Assembly: GCA_030068145.1 (NCBI GenBank)
Contig: JAPJBO010000252.1
Span: forward strand, 62,001 to 126,000
Length of the DNA: 64,000 nucleotides
Direction of reading: 5' to 3'
Origin: Diplonema papillatum
Lineage: Eukaryota > Euglenozoa > Diplonemea > Diplonemida > Diplonemidae
The translations under genes were made by a program, and so were the position numbers. The notes beneath the pieces are model-generated. The model was not told the DNA's origin. It did not search any database and was given only the letters and a program-made list of their open reading frames with translations. Positions 10,705-21,819 of this stretch are shown in pieces; the first letter of the stretch is position 1, and each line of letters starts with the position of its first letter.

Positions 10705-10866
10705 GTTGAGCGCGTACGCCTGCCACTAAACTCGGATACTCCTGTGCTTCGTGTGGGCTGCAGCATATTTCTAGCGTTAGTTGTGGATTAGAATTCTCTT
10801 CGAGATTTTGCAACTGGCGGCCTCCTCGAGTATTTCCTACAAAGCAGGTGCTTATACAAAAAAAAA
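10705..10866 (+). mobile_element. A-tailed SINE-like element (family B), copy 1, diverged
   Basis: Starts GTTGAGCGCGTACGCCTGCC and ends TTTCCTACAAAGCAGGTGC, TTATAC and a run of A. The middle carries a 25-30 bp segment not present in other copies. It has no ORF. An A-rich 3' end without long terminal repeats is the basis for calling it SINE-like; no clear pol III boxes were identified. Confidence 0.5.
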
Positions 10867-11008
10867 GGGGGTCGGTAGGGCAGAATCTCGTTCGCGCCGA
10901 TTGGAAACCGTGGGTTGTCACTGGGCTCCCGGTGGGGGATTCGAGACCCGGTTGGTAAACGCTCGTGCCCATGCCTGGCACGTTCGGTGGTCCGCAGCCG
11001 CGTGGACT

Positions 11009-11032
11009 GTGTGTGTGTGTGTGTGTGTGTGT
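11009..11032. repeat. (GT)n microsatellite
   Basis: About 12 GT dinucleotides in a row. Confidence 0.9.
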
Positions 11033-11654
11033 CTGCAGACAGAACACCGATGCGACTTTGGCTCGTCAGGGGGCAGGGCCACCAGCCATTCGTCCGCACA
11101 CCCTGCTGTTGCTTGCGGGGTTGGTGTTCGATAACCGACGAAGTGAAGGTTCATCTCGCCAGTCTGCATGCACTGCCTTCAATGAACACAACTCACGTGG
11201 CAATTGGTGGGAAAAGTCTGGTGCGAGGCAACGCTGCTGCTGTTAAAACAGCTCCCGATTAGGTCGGCACGACGATCCAGAGCTCAGGTGCAGAAATGAA
11301 ACCACAGATTCTGTGCCAGAAAAAAAATCACCGAAAGTTGACAACACGCCACGTCCACAAAGTTGCTGGCACGGTTCCCCCTCCCCCGCAAGGATGAAAC
11401 TATCACTCAACCGGCTGCAACTGGTGGATATGGCTTCCCCAGATTCACGCGCGCGACCGGTCAACACACGCCACTTTTTCTTCGCTAAGATCCGATTACT
11501 GTTGCATCTCAACATCCAAGGGTCTTATTTGACCAGAATAACAAGGCAAAAAAAGAACCGAGAAGAAGTGCGTAGGTTTTGTTTTATTCTTGAAGGACAA
11601 AAAAAAAACGGCGTGGCAGCGAGCAGAAGAGTGGTAGAGGACGTGTGAGAACCA

Positions 11655-11960
11655 GAGGGGGGAAAATCTTAGTTTAATGTTTAGGCAGGACACTGCCTCT
11701 CATGCATGTTTGATGCTAGCATCAAGTCTTCGTCGAAGAAAGTGTAAAATAAAATAGGGGGGAAACTTAGTTTTATGTTTAGGCAGGACACTGCCTCTCA
11801 TGCATGTTTGATGCTAGCATCAAGTCTTCTTCGAAGAGAGTGTAAAGTAGAAAAGGGAAAAGGAAAAGGGTAAAGGGGTCACGGGGAGTGTAAGACTCCG
11901 CAGGTAGGGTATGAAACCTTGAGGGACTAGTCCTCTTTGTTCTTTTTTCACCGCGGTGTT
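11655..11960 (+). repeat. Family F repeat, segment A, with internal tandem duplication
   Basis: Two tandem units about 98 bp apart each carry GGCAGGACACTGCCTCTC, CATGCATG and the perfect palindrome TTGATGCTAGCATCAA followed by TCTTCG. The segment ends at the perfect palindrome CACCGCGGTG near 11950-11960. Partial copies are at 21455-21490, 46580-46640 and 54985-55055. The same segment is inverted at 53235-53412. Confidence 0.65.
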
Positions 11961-12095
11961 GTGTGCACCTCGTTCTTCGTCTCGTGTTTCGCTCTTGAAC
12001 GCAGACCAATCCAGAGTTAGAGCTCATCAGTGGGTCCTTTGGATGGGGACTTTCGGTCCAGTTCCGGTGCTATCACAACTTTCTGGTTGGGGGGG
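11961..12095 (+). repeat. Family F repeat, segment B
   Basis: Starts GTGTGCACCTCGTTCTTCG, then TTTCGCTCTTGAACGCAGAC. Copies are at 22136-22205 and 53440-53570, all plus strand. Confidence 0.6.
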
Positions 12096-12099
12096 GGGG

Positions 12100-12780
12100 T
12101 GTTGCAAGGGGAGGGGAATGGCATTCTCAGTCTGGGAGTACCGGACAAAGAAGCTCTCGTCGACCTTGAAAGAAGTCCAGGAATTTGGTTGCGCGTACTG
12201 TGCGAGTGTGTGCCTGCCCTGTTTTTGACACCTCGCACCGTCGTTTGCCGTGAGGAGCTTCTCGCGGGCTCTTTTTCACAAAACGAGAGAGAGATAGACA
12301 GAACAAAGGGAGCGATGAAGGAGAAAGGCTAGAGCTGAACTAAGGTGGAAGCAAAAGGCCGATGTTTGCAGGGAGAGCAGAACTTGCAAAAGACTTCAAG
12401 ACTTCAAAAGAAAATAAAGGGTTAGGTCACTCCTGCGCGACGTTGTAAAAGGCTAGCGGTGTTTGCTTGATTCGGGGAGAAAAAGACTCAAAAAGCTACC
12501 GGACGTTCACTGAGAAGCTTGACTGCGTCGCACCCATGTTTCTAACTGAAGAGAATTGCCAAGAAAGGAAAGTAAGATGATGTCTCCGTGAAACCTTACG
12601 TAGACAGTGTGAAATTCCCGTATCGACTTGTCAGTGAAACTGTGCGAGGTCGCGGTCTTCAGTCAAGGGGCTTACTACTTTACAACAATGGAAGAGGGTC
12701 GACAGAAGCTAGTCTAGGCACACCTCACGACAACGTTCGATGCTGGCATCAAGTCTTCTTCATGTCATGCGCGTGGGCTT
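12100..12780. other. Spacer without recognised genes
   Basis: No coding or RNA feature recognised. A family F palindrome remnant lies near 12738-12764. Confidence 0.4.
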
Positions 12781-12782
12781 GA

Positions 12783-13105
12783 GTAAAAGTTCGCCCGCGA
12801 CTCCGGAATATTGGGTGACCTATTTTCAACTGTTTCGTTAATAGCAAAAAACAAACAAAAAAAAAGGAGCACGGCCCGCATGTTGTTCAAAATGACCCCA
12901 TGGACAGTGTCGCCGGCCCTCCTTCTCTTCAGACTGATTGTTCGCTTGCGGATCCGGGGGTTAAGAGTCTCCGGGTGGCCATCATCGAAAGGGTTCCCGA
13001 AACATACTGTATATTGGTATGCGTATCTTATGTAGAGTTATAGTTCGCTTGAGATTCCGGGATTTAGAGTCACCGGGTGACCGTCGTTGAATGGGCTCTT
13101 TTAAA
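12783..13105 (+). repeat. CCGG-box repeats (family A), three copies
   Basis: Copies at about 12783-12825, 12938-13010 and 13035-13105, each with GTTCGC, CCGG and a (G)GGTGACC or GGGTGGCC end. The third carries the longer TCGTTGAATGGGCTCTTTTA tail. Confidence 0.65.
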
Positions 13106-13109
13106 GCTC

Positions 13110-14015
13110 ATATTAATATTTGTGATAATAGTGATGCACGCGCGCGTGTGTGTGTCTTTGTTGCCGACTGCCGACTATTCGACTAATTATGAGTGCGCTC
13201 TCTTTTTTAGCGTTTAATGTGGGGTTTTAGTGAAGATTCGCTCGTCAAGTCCCCCTTATTTTTGGCTGCTTCTTAGAGTGGGCAATGTGAAAAAGCCCAA
13301 CCACCCAATCATAAGAAATGCTAAAAACTGGGGGTTTGCCTAGGGGCTTGAAGAATCCAGGCCGGCTATGATTGGACGAGCCGCATGAAGCGAAAAAAAG
13401 GTCGTTGGATAATACATACGTTGCAGCTTTTTTGGTTGCTTTTTTGGTTGTTGGCAGGGGGTCGTTGAATGGAGGAGAGGGGAGGAATGGGTTCTTGAAA
13501 TGACGACTTCCGCTCTGAAACTGTCATTTCGCTCTGAGAGCACTCCAACGTTTCCGATCCAATAATCCGAACTTTCGCTGTGAAAACACCCGAAAGACGA
13601 ACGTTACTCTCACACCCGAACTTTCGCTGTCTAAAAAGAACTTACGACCGTGTTGCCCGTTCGTGAGGAGACGTGATCAGTAGGCTGATATCCTCCCATG
13701 CTGCCGGCCTTCTCTTTCGCTGGCGAAAAAGAGCACCCACAGCCAGACTTCGCATTTTATTGCGACCCATGGATTCTACAGGCGGGGAGTACTTTTCGTG
13801 CTGTATTCTTCCCCCAGTTTAGATGTTTGCGCCTTTGTTTGTTTAGTGTGAAACTTGTTTCGGTTTACCGTCGATCCCGTGCATGTATGCGATGCCGGAA
13901 GCAGGGCTTACGCTCCGTTTTCGGCCTCAGAAAAATGCGCGTGGTCCACATGTGGGCGCTGAAGGTTAGAGGGTAAAAACTTTTCCCCCTATGTCACACG
14001 AAGGGAAGAACACGC
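13110..14015. other. Spacer without recognised genes
   Basis: No gene recognised. A CGAACTTTCGCTGT motif is repeated at about 13566-13640. The palindromic TGCTTTTTTGGTTGC region near 13436-13452 is low complexity. Confidence 0.35.
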
Positions 14016-14218
14016 ACCTCGAATGTCCTGCCACCGGCCTGGCGTTAGGCGGGAACTCGGCCACCGGGATCGCATCCCAATCGACATCGGTGAGCTCCAT
14101 GTCCTCACGTGATGGTACACGGCATTTTTGTTTGTGCGTATGTGCTATCACCTGTATGGTAATTTCCACAGTACGCTGCCAACCGTCACTTTTTGATAAT
14201 GACAACCGCGGTTGTTAC

Positions 14219-14398
14219 CATAGTAGTAGTAGTAGTATGTGTGTGGGCCTCTCGCGCTGCTCCCCTTGAGGTTCCTGGCTCATGCCAAAGCGCCGCCGCC
14301 CGGGTTAAGGGGTTGCGGCATCAGGCGTGGGCCAGGGCCAGGGAGGCTGTTCGGAGGGGTCACCACCCACATAGTAGTAGTAGTAGTAGTAGTAGTAT
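14219..14398. repeat. Two (TAG)n microsatellites bracketing ~135 bp
   Basis: TAG repeats at about 14219-14236 and 14372-14397, each followed by TATGTGT. They lie just downstream (minus-strand sense) of the LSD1-like zinc-finger fragment. Confidence 0.8.
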
Positions 14399-14406
14399 GT
14401 GTCATC

Positions 14407-14655
14407 CTAATCCGGGAACAAGTCAGGGAGAAGAACGGAGCAATCTTTACAAACGAACGAGTGACATAAGGTGGCCGCTTGAGCGGCGCCAATCCAAGCG
14501 CACACAGCAGCAGTGACGCGTCGGCAGTATTTGCACTGCAGGATGGGGCTGCCGTCATGAGCGTCGACGGCTAGCGAGTGTCGGCAGAGGGTGCAGTGGT
14601 CGGAGCAAGCTTGAGCGTGGCAGGTCGGTGCCGCACAAATGATGTTGTTACCATA
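14407..14655 (-). pseudogene. LSD1-type zinc-finger protein, C-terminal exon or fragment
   Basis: The minus frame encodes an LSD1-type zinc ribbon: C-x2-C-R-x2-L, nine to ten residues, then LQCKYCRRV, so the four metal ligands are C-x2-C and C-x2-C 16 residues apart. A second Cys group (C-x4-C-x2-C) follows, and the chain ends LLPDLFPD-stop at 14407. LSD1 fingers occur in plant and protist regulators and metacaspases and bind DNA or proteins. No ATG lies in frame near the finger; the open frame above it runs into a SINE-like copy at 14769. A T9-10 tract sits at about 14655, so the visible part may be a last exon after an acceptor, or a 5'-truncated gene. The codons look genuine and the strand matches the other genes. 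Confidence 0.45.
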
Positions 14656-14768
14656 AAAAAAAATAGCGTCAAAGAAGAAGGCGGCCGCGGCCCTGTGCCG
14701 CGGCCCGCCGGACTCCCCGGGCAGCAAGTGGCTTGGGCTGCGCGCGTCAGTCTTCGACGCCCGGAAGG

Positions 14769-14909
14769 GTTGAACGCTTACACCCGCCACTAAACCCAGA
14801 TTTACCTGTGTTTCGTGTGGGCTACAGCACATTTACCTCCTTTGATCTATCGCAACTGGCAGTCTCCTCAAGCATTTCAAACAAAGCAGGTGCTTATACA
14901 AAAACAAAA
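14769..14909 (+). mobile_element. A-tailed SINE-like element (family B), copy 2
   Basis: Core-only copy from GTTGAACGCTTACACCCGCC to GCTTATACAAAAACAAAAT. It differs from copy 3 at only a few sites over its core. Confidence 0.6.
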
Positions 14910-15129
14910 TGTTTCCCCCCGTAGAACAGACACCTGTATGTAAATTCGTCTAGCCTCGCAGATTCCCTCGGAAAATCCGTGAGACAACCCCGCCCCGGAC
15001 GCCCCTGCACCGCCCCACAGGAGACAGCAAGTCTCCGCCGGACAACCCAGACACCTGCCCGCAACCGCAGCCGCAGCCAAGCCCCGCTGTTCTGGCTGTG
15101 CGGCTAGGCGCCTTGTGGGCCTAGACTCC

Positions 15130-15330
15130 CTTGCATGTGGACCAACCTGTGGCAAGCACATGTGGGGGGAAAAATAAAGCAAAATCCACGTGGTACCTGT
15201 GGATCCACATGTGGAAGCACGCGTGGGGGAAAAAAAGTCAAAAAAAAAAAAAAAAAAAAAAAAAAGATTAACGCGTGGAAATCCACACGTTCCACACGTG
15301 GTGCGTAAGCACCACGTGGTGCGTAAGCCC
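15130..15330. repeat. Cluster of CACNTG palindromes
   Basis: Within 200 bp there are many perfect palindromes: CACATGTG-type and CACGTG cores, TGTGGATCCACA, CACGCGTG and GCACCACGTGGTGC. An A25 run (15241-15265) splits the cluster. The strand could form many small hairpins, and each core resembles an E-box. No gene overlaps it. Confidence 0.6.
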
Positions 15331-15531
15331 TGGCCGGAAGTGAAACCGACACCAATAACGTCGTCGCTTGCGTTGCAGAGGACGTCAGAGGCTTGTGTGT
15401 GGTCTTGGGGTAACCGAACAGTGTGCAACCAGGTCAACTTGTTTGGACACAGTCCAGACAACCTGAGCCAGTTTGCTCTGCAACGGCTTCAAGTTCTAAT
15501 TTGCAGGCCAATAACATGCGTGGTTTATAAT

Positions 15532-16417
15532 TTATCGGGCCGCTAATTTATATAGTCCTTTAATCATTATTATTCTCGGCACCACTCTTTGTGGATCGAT
15601 GAATTGATTTCTTTTTGGCGGCGCTGCTTTAGCGTCGCCGCAGGCCCACGGTACGGTGCAGTGTGTGGCGCGCCTCTGTTTTACAGGCCTTTGTTGTAGG
15701 ACTACAGAAATTAGGAGCCAGACGGTAGGGTCCGAAGGACGATCAGTTTGGTGTGTTTTGGGTTGTCGGCGATGAACGCTCATCGGTTGTCTGGGTGGAC
15801 CTTTCTTTGATCTATGATGTCTTTATAGAGCGAAAGTACTTTTTGGAACCCCGAGAGTAAGTTATCGAGAAATGGTTGGCGGTGGACGTTCCCCTGCTTG
15901 CCTTCGATCTGTAGTGCGCGTAGGGGTTGTGAGGTGGTTGGTGGTACGGGCTGGCTCTCGATGAACGGAGCACCCGGGTTGCAAAAGAAGTGCGAAATCT
16001 TCGCGGAAGGAAACGCATTGTAACGTTTGCAAAGGAAGCGGCGGCGTCGGGGAGAAGGTTGGTTCATAAGAAGGACGGACTAGCATCGGCTGGGGCGGCA
16101 GGCGCTACAATGTGCGTGTAATTGCTCGCCTCAAAGCTGCCACTGACGAGCTTGCTCGGACGTGCAGGATTGCCAAAAGGGAATGCGTGAACATTCCGCA
16201 ACCCGGATGCAGAGATCTGAAGTGGTGACACATTGACGATCCTGTTGACCATGTCCACAGGCCCCGGATGATGCAGTCGTCTCTTTTTGAAGGAAGGGTT
16301 GACCCTTGAAACGCTGGGGACAGGGTTAACTATCCGGGAAAGCTGCACTTTCTTCGTGTAGTAGGGTGTCTTGTGGAAGTGCATGGAAAAAACAGGGGAT
16401 ATCTCATTCTCTTGCAT
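15532..16417 (-). other. Chain of three overlapping open frames, unidentified
   Basis: Three minus-strand ORFs follow one another: 16417-16064 (117 residues), 16067-15780 (95 residues) and 15783-15532 (83 residues). Each stop and the next start overlap in an ATGA tetranucleotide (16064-16067 and 15780-15783). Composition is ordinary rather than repeat-like, but no domain was recognised, and other frames are also open around 15862-16086. They may be one old gene broken by two frameshifts, three exons, or chance. The family C repeat lies just upstream at 16490-16695. Confidence 0.25.
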
Positions 16418-16489
16418 CGCCCCCTGATTCTCACCGGCCCACACGGCGAGGTTCAGCCTCAGAAGCTGGGTCTGCTCGAGTCACACCCG

Positions 16490-16695
16490 AAAATACTCGA
16501 CGTAGCTGCTTCGACTCCGAATGGAAGGGAGGAAATATGGAGGCAAGGGGCAAACACAATACAAACACAATCTGATTTGTTCTTTGCTTACACCACCGTG
16601 TGTTGTTTTCTCACTCAGGACTTCGACCTGTTGTGTTTGTGTGATTTGTCGTGCAGGGGTAGACCCGCACGTCCGTTCAACACGTCGTTCGGGGA
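16490..16695 (+). repeat. Dispersed repeat family C, copy 1
   Basis: About 205 bp from AAAATACTCGACGTAGC through GAATGGAAG, ATACAAACACAATC and GTGTGTTGTTTTCTCACTCA to a GTTCAACACG end. About 90% identical to 18815-19028. A diverged partial copy lies inverted at 35936-36040. Confidence 0.75.
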
Positions 16696-16758
16696 TTAGC
16701 TTCTATATCCACATTTGGACTGTCAGTCCAAATTTGGAAAAGTCGGCGGGGAAAAAGA

Positions 16759-16985
16759 AAAATACTCGAGGGGCTGCCGTGTGCTTACTTCGAAGGAGGC
16801 TAGAGGGGGAGAACCAATACAACTACAAAGTGGGTCTTTTTTTGTTGAACGCTTACGCCCGCCACTGAACCCAGATTCACCTGTGTTTCGTTGTGGGCTA
16901 CAGCACATTTACCTCCTTTGATCTTTTGCAGCTGGCAGCCTCCTCAAGTATTTCCTACAAAGCAGGTGCGTATACAAGAAAAAAA
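16759..16985 (+). mobile_element. A-tailed SINE-like element (family B), copy 3, long form
   Basis: The long form has a 5' module (AATACTCGAGGGGCTGC ... CAATACAACTACAAAGTGGG) joined to the common core (GTTGAACGCTTACGCCCGCC ... AAGCAGGTGCGTATACA) and an A-rich end. Copies 5 and 6 have the same two modules; copies 1, 2 and 4 have the core only. The 5' module starts like family C, which suggests module exchange. Confidence 0.65.
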
Positions 16986-16989
16986 CGGC

Positions 16990-18810
16990 ACTTCACCATC
17001 ACCTAGACCCCCGGCAGAGGTGGCCAATGTGCAATCCGAGGCACTCAGGGCCCAGCATTGTCGCGAAGATACGTCGCGCCGCGCTGTGTTGAAAAAAGCC
17101 GTCCGCAGCCCAAATTTGGAAAATGGGCCGGAGACCAAGCTAATGCCCTGATTGAACCTACATGAGCCCTGGTTAAACCGCTGCCAACGGAATTTTTAGC
17201 TGTAACAAATACGGTCTCCAGGGAAGCAGATGGTTTGCTGCTGGGGTGGAGGACGCATTCTCCCCCCCCTCTGCGATGGGCCACCAACACGTGGCGGACG
17301 CAACGGCCGGAAACCGTACACCGCGAGAGTAGGAGAAAGTAGAAAAGGAAACTAGAGTTTTCGTTGACCGCACTACCCTGAGCCCAAATCCTGGACGTGG
17401 TTTCAGGTGGCAAATTTGGCAAATGATCATGATCAGAAGGTCCTACTTGAGCGGTTCAGTTTCCTCGCACATTGCATGTGGCTAAAAAAAAAAATGCGGT
17501 AATGCTGCCTTCATCTGTTTTATATTAGTTACAGGTATATTTTCAGTCCTGTTCCGATATGCGAGCTCAACTCCGTTGGTTCCACGGTGCGCATCCTTCG
17601 TCGGGTTTGAAAAAGGATGGCAGCCACGATGATAATAGTATACTGATCCAGGCCGCTTGAGTCGGCGACTATCTGACCGCGAAACTGTGTCATGAGCATT
17701 TAAGGTTGTTCTTGGACGGAAGGATGGATGGCGACTATCTGACCGGGAAGCTGTGTCATAAGAATCTAACGTTGTTCTTGAAGGGAAGAATGGGTGAAGG
17801 AAAAGAAGACGGGAAGGGTGGCAAAGGACAAAAAAAGCGGCACGCTTGTTTTGGATTACCGTCGGTGCCTCGCGACCTTTGTTCGATTGTAAAAAGTGAG
17901 ATAGCGGGGTTTGCTTTGTTTTTGTGCGGTCGACGATATACGTCGTTCTGATGTCTGGCGACTTTGTTTCTTTGCTTGCTTTGTTTTCCTTGTGGACCTT
18001 TGATTTTTCCTACGTTCAAACAAAAACTTCTTCCTCTGGGACAATCCCCACTCACCAATCAGTCCCTTTTTTGCAAATAGAAGTTCAGCCAGGGCCCATT
18101 CTGACGCTTTGTCACCAGGCTCTTGCTTAACAATCCGTAGACATACACTTCTCATGACCTCTCGGTCGATATCATTTTACGTTTTGCTGTTCAACTTCGA
18201 TCTCAACGCATCCCCCCGGTGGTTGCTTTTGCTTGTCTTGTCTGGTGTTGTCTTGTCTTGCTGAACTAGATTAATGGTGTCACTGGTGGGGAAACAGGGT
18301 TCTGCGGAGGAAAATGCAAGGAAATGCTTGAAATGGGGTCTTGAACTCTCCTTCCAGTCACGGTCACAGACATACCAGGCGGACTGTCATCAACGCAGAC
18401 ACCGAATGTCTGCAGATGGAACAGCGATGTGACGAACTAGTTGTTGGCCATAGTTGCCTTGTCGAGAATGTGCGACCCTATACACTCCGCCTTGGATAAA
18501 TAGCTGGGGTGGCTGAGACACACGACAAACAGTGAAGCCGACCAGATTAAAGTAAGGTCCCCAGGCAAACTCGTTGGGGTGTCACCCACGAGCCGGCGCA
18601 GGCATGACAACACTTCTTCAAGAGAGACTTTTTGAAAGGGAAAGAAGGCGGGGGCTAAGACTCGGGGGGGGGGGGCACAAAAAAAGACTCAACTGAGGTG
18701 GTCAGACGACAGCAACGTCGAAAAAACAAGCCTCGCCTACATTGCGTGCGTCTAGGGGGCTCGGAAAAGGTGTTTTTCTCGTGCTTTTTTAAGGGGGATG
18801 GGGAGGATTG
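16990..18810. other. Spacer without recognised genes
   Basis: No convincing gene. A ~63-bp tandem duplication lies at about 17668-17790 (unit with GACTATCTGACCG, CTGTGTCAT, GTTGTTCTTG). A weak family R-like CCGAATGTCTGCAG stretch is near 18400. Confidence 0.4.
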
Positions 18811-18814
18811 CAAG

Positions 18815-19028
18815 AAAAATACTCGACGTAGCTGCTTCGACTCCGAATGGAAGGGGGGAAATATAGAGGTCAGGGGCAAATACAATACAAACACAATCTG
18901 ATTTGTTCTTCGCTTACACCACCGTGTGTTGTTTTCTCACTCAGGATTTTTTGACCTGTTGTGTTTGTGTGATTTGTCGTGTAGGGGTAGAACGGACGTG
19001 AGGTCATGCGGGTCAACACGTGGTTCGG
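18815..19028 (+). repeat. Dispersed repeat family C, copy 2
   Basis: Matches 16490-16695 over its full length. A SINE-core-like 3' end with a run of A follows at about 19070-19124, so families C and B may combine here. Confidence 0.7.
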
Positions 19029-19276
19029 TAGTTACAGCACTTGGGATCCCTTCTGTTCTTTGTCGGGCAGCATCGTCGAGCATTTCCTTTCAAGCTGGCG
19101 CTTATGTAAAAAAAAAAAAAAAAAGAACGGCGCATCTGCACCGTGCTTCGATCCTTTAAGGCACGGGCACACCGAGACGGCCCGCCACGCTTGAGTACTC
19201 GCCCCGTCCGGAGCCTGTTCGTCACGTTATTCGCCACAGGCAGGAACACTCATGCCATGAAGGCAAGGCAGTTGAA

Positions 19277-19745
19277 GTACGGTTAAAAGGTAAACAGTGG
19301 CGTCGCCTGAGGGGTAATCTCAGTAGTGTTGAAGCCGTTCAACAGCAGCAGTCGGCTTATCCCGTGACGCCTTCGATTATATGCTCCTCCGTAGTGTGCG
19401 TCTCGTGCTGCAATTAGCTCCAGTCTCAGTGCCGCTGCGTAAAAAGGAAGAAAACGAACCAACTGTCAATAATCTTCGTGTGTTTGCCACATTTCCATCG
19501 TGGCGCCTCAGGACACGGAAAGCTAGGGGGCGGGATGGTAGAGCGTGAGCGGTTGTGTGAGGGAGCGAGAGGCCCTGTTTCACAAGTAAATTTAGATGGA
19601 TGATCCCGTGACGCCTTTAATAAGTAAATTTAGATGGATGTTGTGTGGATTAACTACTGCGCGGAAAGAGTAGTGTCGGCACCCTTTTTGGTAAGTTCCC
19701 CTCGTAGCTCGCCGGGGAAGGGCACTCCAGTGAAACTGGGCAAAA
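19277..19745 (+). repeat. Retroelement-tail and D2 repeats, two pieces
   Basis: 19277-19385 carries the CGCCTGAGGGGTAATCTCAG hairpin and GGCTTATCCCGTGACGCC of the tail/D2 unit. 19601-19745 carries CCCGTGACGCC through CACTCCAGTGAAACTGGG of D2. The segment 19386-19600 between them is unassigned. Confidence 0.5.
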
Positions 19746-19982
19746 CTGTGGAGACGGCCTCCGGGGAAACCTGGGGAGACGGCCTCCGCACCGACCGTGT
19801 CAAGAGCAGTCACTGGCAATCGGTTGGCTGCCTTCTTTCTACGGTGGCAAACTTCGAAGGTAACCGTCGCAAAGCACAGCGGGCATCCTTCCAAAAAACT
19901 CAACGTATTCGGGGGAGACGAGCGAAACCTCGTGGCAACGAGGCTGCACTGCCTCCCTGGCTGGAGTTACGTGGAGAGACGC

Positions 19983-20090
19983 GGGGGTTGGTTAGGAAGC
20001 TCTACTGTATCGGGCTAGACTTTAATTCATGCTTGAGCCAGGATGCCCACTCCGCAGCCTTTCCGCTGGGCTCTTGGTAGCTTTTTTTTA
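19983..20090 (+). repeat. Dispersed repeat family G, 3' part
   Basis: GGAAGCTCTACTGTAT, CTAGACTTTAATTCATGC, TTGAGCCAGGATGCCCAC and GCCTTTCCGCTGGGCTC. Nearly identical to 22596-22690. Confidence 0.75.
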
Positions 20091-20377
20091 AATTGAAGAT
20101 TCACGGCACCTTCAAGCGGATTTTGGAGAACGTTGTTTTTTAGCGTTTATTGTGGTTCAGGGGATATAGCAGATAAAAAGGCTTTCATCTTCATCAAGGA
20201 AAATCCGATCCTCTTTTTCTCTCGATTTCTTCCTCTCTGTGAAGTATCGTAGACGGATGTGCTAGGGGCTGGCAGCTAAGGGAAGGAGGTATCAGGCATG
20301 CGGCGCGCAAAGCAAAAGAGAGACAGAGAGAGAGGAAGAGGAGGGGTGTGTGCGCATGAACTGAAAGCAAAGATGTT

Positions 20378-20513
20378 GTTGAACGCTTACGCCCGCCACT
20401 AAACCCAGCTTTACCTGTGTTTCGTGTGGGCTACAGCACATTTACCTCCTTTGATCTATCGCAACTGGCAGTCTCCTCAAGCATTTCCTATAAAGCAGGT
20501 GCTTATACAAAGA
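20378..20513 (+). mobile_element. A-tailed SINE-like element (family B), copy 4
   Basis: Core-only copy, closest to copy 2 (both read TTGATCTATCGCAACTGGC). It ends CTTATACAAAGAA. Confidence 0.6.
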
Positions 20514-21491
20514 ACCTGACGATTGCAGGTTTGCGGGTTTGCGGGTTTGCAACTCACGGTTAAAAGAAGTTAGCGCACACGGCGTTGCCTGATCTCGCAC
20601 CTACTTTCCGAAGTCGGATACACGCTCACATATCACCACAGGCACTACAGGGTACTCTGTAGGTAGTATATAGGTAGTATGTATACCACCATACTACGTA
20701 TGTGTGTATACTACCACGATACCGTAGCAGCTACAGGATGCAGGATGGAATATCCACCCACGCGGTGTGAGTACTCCATTCTACGTCTCGTGTTGGAGTT
20801 CACGACCTATCGCGGGCAACGTCTTAGTTGCAACTTTCACCAGTCAGGGTTCAGCAAGCCAATCATCATCGAATCGAGAGTCGAACGCAGTCTGAGAGAT
20901 TAGATTTTCAAGCGACACTCAACATGGGCGAACCCAGCCCGCTAATGCATTCGACGACCTGATGAGTCTCACGCTTCTGACGCTGCTTTTACGGGCCCAT
21001 GCAAGTATGACCGTATGTAAGCCACCAGCTTCTTCGCCCAGCAAGACTCCTGTGCCTATCTTGCCGTGCTCGCTGGCCGCGTCACAGCAGGTGAATGCGT
21101 TCCTACACAGGCGGTACGTTCCACCGGTGAGGGCAGCTTTTTGAAACGTTTTGGTAACTGTGTGGAGGGATGACCCAAACTGATGCGAATTTCTGGAGGC
21201 TTGGTAACTGAATCGGACTGCGGACTGCAGGTGCAAGAGCAGAAGCCCTTCTTCCCCCTACCGATAGAGATACTTCGATGCGCCGCCGGGTGATCTTTTC
21301 GTCGGAGGCCAGGACACACAATGCTCAAGTACAGAAGAGAAAATTGTCGACTTCTTTTCTTTTACGATGCGCGGCCGCGTGTCAAGTTGTCGGATGGGCA
21401 CGACGACACTGGGAGAAAATCTTCGTGTATTGTACACAGATCACTACACTCATCTATGTTTGATGTTAGCATCAAGTCGTCTTCGAAGGAG

Positions 21492-21720
21492 AAAAATACT
21501 CGGGGACTGCGTTGTGCTCATTTCAACTAGAGGAGTAAAAACCAATACAACTACGAAGTGGGTCTTTTGTGTTGAACGCTTACGCCCGCCACGAAACCCA
21601 GAATTACCTGTGTTTCATGACACCGTCTGGGCTACAGCACATTCGCCTTCTTTACTTTGAGATTCGCAGCTGGCAGTCCCCTCAGGTATTTCCTCCGAAG
21701 CAGGTGGACACAAAAAGAAA
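21492..21720 (+). mobile_element. A-tailed SINE-like element (family B), copy 5, long form, diverged
   Basis: 5' module AAAAATACTCGGGGACTGC, then the core with a 7-8 bp insertion after TTTCATGACA. It ends AGCAGGTGGACACAAAAAG. A family F palindrome remnant (TTGATGTTAGCATCAA) lies just upstream. Confidence 0.55.
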
Positions 21721-21819
21721 TACGTGTTTGCGCGGGGGGACGTATTCTCCCATCCGAGACTTCCTCCCATCGACGGCCATCCACTAAATAGTTTCTGGCA
21801 CCAAAATCAACCCCTTTTT

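Noticed and set aside
14018..14100. Possible first exon on the minus strand (MELTDVDWDAIPVAEF..., followed by a GAG|GTGCGT donor)
   Set aside because: The donor and codons look good, but no acceptor or continuing exon could be found, so it is not annotated.
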